This document shows, piece after piece, positions 61,616 through 64,000 of a stretch of 64,000 nt of DNA. Below the pieces are notes generated by a model. That model did no database searches. It had not been told where the DNA came from and was given only the letters and a program-made list of their open reading frames with translations. Numbering within the stretch: the first letter of the stretch is position 1; each line of letters starts with the position of its first letter. This DNA is from CAVVUC01 sp963751395. Lineage in GTDB: Bacteria > Verrucomicrobiota > Verrucomicrobiia > Chthoniobacterales > Chthoniobacteraceae. The DNA is taken from positions 806,001 through 870,000 of the forward strand of contig CAVVUC010000001.1 in the NCBI GenBank assembly GCA_963751395.1, in the 5' to 3' direction. Both the position numbers and the translations under genes were made by a program.

Positions 61616-61960
61616 ATGCCCCTGTTCACTCTCCTCGTCTTGTTCTCCAGTGTCTCCTTCCTGATCTACGGATTGAGTTGCCTGTCCACCCGTTACATGA
61701 AGCAGGAATTCGAGAGATTTGGCCTGGCAAAATTCCGGCAGTTCACAGGTGTGCTCGAAATTGCAGCAGCCATTGGATTGGCGCTCGGGTTGATCATGCC
61801 GGCTCTTGGATGCCTTGCCGCCGGCGGACTGGCGCTTCTCATGTTGCTGGGCTTTTTTGTGCGGTTGAAAATCAAGGACGGACCGCTCCGGGCATTTTCG
61901 GCACTTTTTTACATGGCTCTGAATTTATACCTGCTGCCCGGTTTTCTGAAGAACTCGTGA
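61616..61960 (+). CDS. DoxX-like small membrane protein 1
   Basis: 114 residues, four membrane spans (FTLLVLFSSVSFLIYGLSCL, GVLEIAAAIGLALGLIMPAL, GCLAAGGLALLMLLGFFVRL, ALFYMALNLYLLPGFL). The second span's G-x-x-E-I pattern is typical of DoxX/DoxD-like proteins. Role unknown; relatives take part in redox homeostasis. A second such gene follows after 61 bases. Confidence 0.75.
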   Translation: MPLFTLLVLFSSVSFLIYGLSCLSTRYMKQEFERFGLAKFRQFTGVLEIAAAIGLALGLIMPALGCLAAGGLALLMLLGFFVRLKIKDGPLRAFSALFYMALNLYLLPGFLKNS

Positions 61961-62021
61961 CCGCTGAGGGCTTTGTTGTTACGACAATGATAAGAGGAAC
62001 CACCAACGCAAAGAACCACAC

Positions 62022-62384
62022 ATGCATATAATCAAACTGATCCTGCAAATCGTAATCGCGCTCGGCATCCTCAATGTCTGGCTTCTGCGCTTTGGCAAAG
62101 CGAGCGCGTGGCGCGGTGGTTCGGCTGCCAACATGAGAGAAGAGTTTGCCGCCTACGGATTGCCGGGCGGCGCCATGTATCTTGTCGGATTCCTGAAAGT
62201 GCTTTGCGCCCTGCTCTTGCTCGCCGGCATATGGGTTCCTTCTGTGACCATGCCGGCAGCCGGTCTGATCGCCCTGCTGATGCTGGGCGCAGTCGCCATG
62301 CATTTCAAGATCGGGGACCCTCCTAAGAAGTCGTTGCCCGCCGCCACCATGCTCGTCTTGTGTCTGCTGGTGGTATTTCTCTAA
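62022..62384 (+). CDS. DoxX-like small membrane protein 2
   Basis: 120 residues, four spans (ILQIVIALGILNVWLL, MYLVGFLKVLCALLLLAGIW, SVTMPAAGLIALLMLGAVAM, AATMLVLCLLVVFL). R-G-G-S-A-x-N-M-R-E-E-F between spans one and two is typical of the DoxX-like group. Probably co-transcribed with the previous gene; function unknown. Confidence 0.78.
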   Translation: MHIIKLILQIVIALGILNVWLLRFGKASAWRGGSAANMREEFAAYGLPGGAMYLVGFLKVLCALLLLAGIWVPSVTMPAAGLIALLMLGAVAMHFKIGDPPKKSLPAATMLVLCLLVVFL

Positions 62385-62503
62385 GCGGGAGCGATTCAGT
62401 TCGAGCTACCGCGTCGCGCGAACCGGGCCGGCAAATTGCCGGATCGCCTTCGCCACCGTTTCCGGCTCTTCCTCCGGTGCGGAGTGAGCGCTTTCCTCGA
62501 GCC

Positions 62504-64000
62504 ATGAAAGCCATGAAGAAACAGCCTCTGCCGGAGAAGCCGCGCGCGGCGACGCGAAATCTTGTGCTCGTTCTTGGCGACCAGCTCGACGAGCGCTCCG
62601 CAGCCTTCGATGGATTTGACCCAAGCACAGATGCCATCTGGATGGCCGAGGTCGCTCATGAGTCGGAAAAGGTCTGGGTGTCGAAACCGCGCATCGCGAT
62701 TTTCCTCTCGGCGATGCGTCACTTTCGCGATGCCCTGCTGGCGCGCGGCTGGCGGGTGTTTTATCGCGCGCTCACTGCGAAGTCCGCGGAGTGGAGCGGC
62801 CTGGCAGGCGACGGCGACGGAGAGACCTTTGCGATACAGCTCGCCTGGACGATCGCAAAGACGCAGGCCGCGAAGCTCATCATCGTCGAGCCTGGCGAGT
62901 GGAGTGTGCGCGAAGAAATCGCCACGGTGGCGCATGCTGCCGGGGTGCCGTTGGAGGTTCGCAGCGACCGTCATTTTCTATGCGCCGCGGAAGAGTTCGC
63001 CGCTCACGCGAAAGGCCGGAAGCAATTGCGCATGGAGTATTTCTACCGCGAGATGCGTGTGAAAACCGGCGTGCTCATGGACGGTGACAAACCCACCGGC
63101 GGTGAGTGGAACTTCGACCACGACAATCGCGAATCCTTCGGCAAGAACGGCCCCGGTCTGCTCCCCGCCCCGCGCCGCTTCCCGCCGGATGCGACGACGC
63201 GCGAGGTGCTGGCAATGGTGAAGGCGCGGTTTGCTAGGCATCCGGGCGAGTTGGAAAAGTTCGACTGGCCGGTGACTGCGTCCGAGGCGCGTGAGGCACT
63301 CGATGATTTCATCGCGCACCGGCTGCCCGACTTCGGGCGATGGGAAGATGCGATGTGGTCGGGCGAGCCGTGGCTTTACCACTCGCGGCTCAGCGCCGCG
63401 CTCAATCTCAAACTGCTCGATCCGCGCGAGGTTCTCGCCGCTGCGGAACGCGCGTGGCGCGAGGGACGCGCGCCGATCTCCAGCGTCGAGGGCTTCATCC
63501 GGCAAATCCTCGGCTGGCGCGAATACGTGCGCGGCATCTACTGGCGCTTCATGCCCGGCTACGTCGAACGCAACACGCTCGGCGCCGATCAGCCGCTGCC
63601 GCCCTTCTACTGGACCGGTGAAACGGAGATGAACTGCCTGCACCTCGCGCTCCGCCAGACGCTCGACCACGGCTACGCGCATCACATCCAGCGGCTCATG
63701 GTCACCGGCCTCTTCTCGCTGCTGTTCGGAGTGCGCCCGCGTGAAATCCACGAGTGGTATCTCGCCGTCTATGTCGATGCCGTGGAATGGGTCGAACTTC
63801 CGAACACGCTGGGCATGTCGCAATACGCCGACGGTGGCGTGATGGCGTCGAAGCCCTACATTGCGACCGGCAAATACATCCAGCGCATGTCGAACTACTG
63901 CACCGGATGCCGGTTCGATCCCGCCGAGCGCACCGGCCCGCGCGCGTGTCCCTTCACCACGCTCTACTGGGATTTCCTCCTGCAAAACGAGCCATCGCTC
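62504..64000 (+). CDS. Cryptochrome/photolyase-related Fe-S protein (3' end outside window)
   Basis: Open from ATG 62504 through the window edge (499 codons seen). The N-terminus (TRNLVLVLGDQLDERSAAFD) is the antenna-binding Rossmann-like domain of the prokaryotic (6-4) photolyase/FeS-BCP class. Later come SRLSAALNLKLLDPREV and the FAD pocket region LGWREYVRGIYWRF, GYAHHIQRLMVTGLFSLLFG. Cysteines of YCTGCRFDPAERTGPRACPF are three of the four ligands for the 4Fe-4S cluster. Known members repair (6-4) photoproducts with blue light. The fourth cysteine lies N-terminal or beyond the edge and was not placed. Confidence 0.9.
   Translation, partial: MKAMKKQPLPEKPRAATRNLVLVLGDQLDERSAAFDGFDPSTDAIWMAEVAHESEKVWVSKPRIAIFLSAMRHFRDALLARGWRVFYRALTAKSAEWSGLAGDGDGETFAIQLAWTIAKTQAAKLIIVEPGEWSVREEIATVAHAAGVPLEVRSDRHFLCAAEEFAAHAKGRKQLRMEYFYREMRVKTGVLMDGDKPTGGEWNFDHDNRESFGKNGPGLLPAPRRFPPDATTREVLAMVKARFARHPGELEKFDWPVTASEAREALDDFIAHRLPDFGRWEDAMWSGEPWLYHSRLSAALNLKLLDPREVLAAAERAWREGRAPISSVEGFIRQILGWREYVRGIYWRFMPGYVERNTLGADQPLPPFYWTGETEMNCLHLALRQTLDHGYAHHIQRLMVTGLFSLLFGVRPREIHEWYLAVYVDAVEWVELPNTLGMSQYADGGVMASKPYIATGKYIQRMSNYCTGCRFDPAERTGPRACPFTTLYWDFLLQNEPSL

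Overview
The window looks like a chromosomal segment of a Verrucomicrobiota bacterium, perhaps near Chthoniobacterales. That placement is inferred from very large exported proteins with C-terminal membrane anchors, PEP-CTERM proteins with autotransporter-type beta-strand repeats, a DUF1559-like pseudopilin (motif FTLIELLVVIAIIAILAALI), high GC, and many small dispersed palindromic repeats. No rRNA or single marker gene fixes the taxon.

Layout. 1-870: remnant of a secreted-protein gene, then tRNA-Leu(CAA). 1179-12011: an operon of three related giant exported proteins. 12020-15215 (minus): a beta-barrel protein, a frameshifted exported protein and a sulfotransferase. 15257-19437 (plus): ABC exporter, GNAT-like protein and a paired SMR-type transporter. 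19489-21913 (minus): pseudopilin, PEP-CTERM remnant, SGNH hydrolase. 22064: tRNA-Asn(GTT). 22901-29974: a ruined type I restriction-modification locus. It has a nonsense mutation, an IS110-family insertion plus core deletion in hsdM, no hsdS (a RAYT/IS200-like gene with palindromic repeats sits there), and a frameshift in hsdR plus two in-frame insertions, one of which encodes a DUF559/Vsr-like nuclease.

30674-39151: an ~8.5 kb element in the 3' end of tRNA-Arg(CCG). It carries a tyrosine integrase, an excisionase-like HTH protein, ParB-like, primase-like and RepA-like helicase genes, a five-copy iteron cluster with a large palindrome, a putative plus-strand small RNA opposite the replication operon, and a Nu1/TerS-like protein. 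It has no capsid, tail, portal or large-terminase gene. I read it as a phage-satellite (PICI-like) or plasmid-like integrative element and consider it the best candidate for an undescribed system.

39445-52604: housekeeping and envelope genes: two CNNM/CorC-like proteins, a small lipoprotein, a twice-frameshifted ABC-F gene, citrate synthase, L,D-transpeptidase, ECF sigma with putative anti-sigma, VIT/vWA protein, BioF-like enzyme, D-Ala-D-Ala carboxypeptidase. 53025-56744: three toxin-antitoxin modules (HicAB, VapBC-like, DUF433/DUF5615), a TPR protein and ProC, with dispersed copies of a PEP-CTERM tail sequence. 56862-60175: a PEP-CTERM gene cut off by a group II intron with its maturase. 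60205-64000: FAD amine-oxidase-like protein, two DoxX-like proteins and an Fe-S photolyase-related protein running off the window.

A theme across the window is short repeats lying inside or at the start of coding sequences while keeping the frame open (4502-4644, 8248-8275, 25113-25148, 27141-27237, 27526-27970, 54268-54435). Several frameshifts fall in G/C homopolymers, so sequencing error must be excluded before calling those genes dead.
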